A stretch of 29,036 nt of DNA from a virus. The notes beneath the pieces were generated by a model. The model ran no database searches and had not been told where the DNA came from. It saw only the letters and a program-made list of their open reading frames with translations. The stretch covers positions 1 through 29,036 of IMG/VR virus record IMGVR_UViG_3300030012_002010. One strand, given 5' to 3'. Of this stretch, positions 28,209 through 29,036 are shown piece after piece. The translations under genes and the position numbers were made by a program. Within the stretch, counting starts at the first letter, position 1, and every line of letters starts with the position of its first letter.

Positions 28209-28493
28209 ATGGACTTTACAAGAGAGGAATTATTAACCGAAGCGCACAACTGGTTTACAACTTATGCCGGTACTTATGCACGGCTTTTAAACCGCACGGA
28301 AGACAATGTTGAAAAGGCTTTTTGGGTATTCTCTGACTTAATGCTTGGTCAACATCCCGAAGACGTAACTAGAGACAATAGACACGCTTTTATTAATGCT
28401 TTTAAGTCTTCCAGTTATCTCTCAACTATTACACCTAAACAGTTAGTGGAAGGTGGGGAAGAATTTAGAGAGATAATAGACATATACTTTTAA
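28209..28493 (+). CDS. Hypothetical helical protein
   Basis: A 94-residue protein: FTREELLTEAHNWFTTYAGT, NVEKAFWVFSDLMLGQHPED, then a helix and REIIDIYF. Mostly helical. TTTTTTATC directly precedes the ATG. Flanked by two identical terminators (28034 and 28514). No family. Confidence 0.5.
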   Translation: MDFTREELLTEAHNWFTTYAGTYARLLNRTEDNVEKAFWVFSDLMLGQHPEDVTRDNRHAFINAFKSSSYLSTITPKQLVEGGEEFREIIDIYF

Positions 28494-28513
28494 TCACTCT
28501 TAAAAACGATTTA

Positions 28514-28538
28514 AACGGCCTTTACAGGCCGTTTTTTA
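28514..28538 (+). terminator. Intrinsic terminator, copy B
   Basis: Same stem-loop and T run as at 28034 (ACGGCCT / AGGCCGT). Another AACGGCCTTTTTT half-copy follows at about 28544. Confidence 0.85.
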
Positions 28539-29036
28539 ATGGCTTAACGGCCTTTTTTATTGGCAATGCAAAAGTAGTACTAGAGTACTACAAAAACGGC
28601 CTAGTCATATCAAGCGATTACAGCGAAAATCGGCTGTAACAGTACTTAAAAATGTTTTTGGTGTGATAGTACTAGAAGGCTACTTCGGCCTCTCTGACGG
28701 CCTCTGAGAGTACTCTCAGGCTACTCTTGAAAAGCTACTAACCTTAAAAAAGCTATATTTTAAAATTTTAGTTTTTGGCTTATGAATCAAGCTTAAATGA
28801 TAAGTTGAGCTTATATTTTATCGACTAAGTATAAATACTTAGTCAGTCTCAATTTGAGACAGTTTTAAAAAATTGAGACTCGCAAAATGTTTTGTCAAGT
28901 AAAATTAGAAAATATTTATATATTGAAATGATAAGTTTAGCTTATATTTTAAGCAAGATAGATAAGCCTAGTTTATATGTACAAGGTGATACAAAATAGG
29001 TTCTTTCTGCCTGCCTGCTGGTGGGTAACTTCATGG
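28539..29036. other. Palindrome-rich region without convincing genes
   Basis: No good ORF seen. Inverted repeats: GTAGTACT-AG-AGTACTAC (28574-28591), TTACAGC/GCTGTAA (28618-28624, 28633-28639), the perfect CTGAGAGTACTCTCAG (28704-28719), and GACTAAGTAT-AA-ATACTTAGTC (28823-28844). Five AGTACT cores lie in 28576-28714. Three copies of an 18-base near-palindrome GATAAG..TAG.TTATAT lie at 28799, 28930 and 28961. One GACTCG is at 28877. Could be an operator cluster, origin or packaging-related region. Confidence 0.55.

Noticed and set aside
1-29036. Prophage with integrase, attachment site or tRNA genes
   Set aside because: No integrase motif, tRNA cloverleaf or host-flank gene was seen; the HTH excisionase-type gene alone does not prove lysogeny.

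Overview
The window looks like part of a tailed-phage genome, AT-rich and almost wall-to-wall coding. The gene repertoire resembles marine cyanophages: a His-rich collar-type tail fibre, a tail-assembly chaperone, two 2-oxoglutarate/Fe(II) oxygenase-like proteins, Cys-rich small proteins, and signal-peptide proteins with beta-rich bodies. A picocyanobacterial host is an inference from that repertoire. No integrase, capsid, terminase, rRNA or tRNA gene is visible here.

Layout. (1) 1-6.7 kb: end of the late region. It holds the 3' part of a tail fibre gene, a chaperone, small accessory proteins, the two oxygenase-like genes, a leftward set of exported/membrane proteins, and a holin-like gene. 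(2) 6.7-11.45 kb: a compact leftward operon with a RecE-like exonuclease, a RecT-like annealing protein, an excisionase-type HTH protein and an SSB-like protein with an acidic tip, followed by small unknowns. (3) 11.46-11.51 kb: an overlapping divergent promoter region. (4) 11.5-19.2 kb: rightward replication genes. These are an SF2 helicase, an NGQHR-domain protein, a ribbon-helix-helix protein, a VRR-NUC nuclease, a primase/VapE-type helicase, an iteron-bearing intergenic region (candidate origin), a tail-Z-like protein and a stand-alone NAD-dependent DNA ligase adenylation domain. (5) 19.2-28.5 kb: about 28 small genes in eight or nine short rightward units. Most units are headed by a near-copy of one promoter/leader module, and several close with GACTCG-type repeats or an intrinsic terminator. 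One gene is ArdA-like (antirestriction) and one is a DUF2786-type protein; most are unknown. (6) 28.5-29.0 kb: a palindrome-rich stretch with no convincing gene.

Three DNA-level patterns stand out. The hexamer GACTCG occurs 33 times on the + strand and, by eye, never on the - strand, even inside genes of the opposite orientation; nine copies form an 8-bp tandem array just after a stop codon. A multi-block promoter module (TTGTTA-N5-TGTTA-N5-TACT, then TACTAATA, then GCTATATT) recurs ahead of most small operons. First genes of transcription units carry TATCTTTATC next to the ATG instead of a Shine-Dalgarno sequence, whereas downstream genes have GGAGG-type sites.

Working model: the leftward operon and the primase/helicase/ligase genes do recombination and replication. 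The 19-28.5 kb array is a set of exchangeable early-gene cassettes, possibly aimed at host defences, co-regulated through the shared module.
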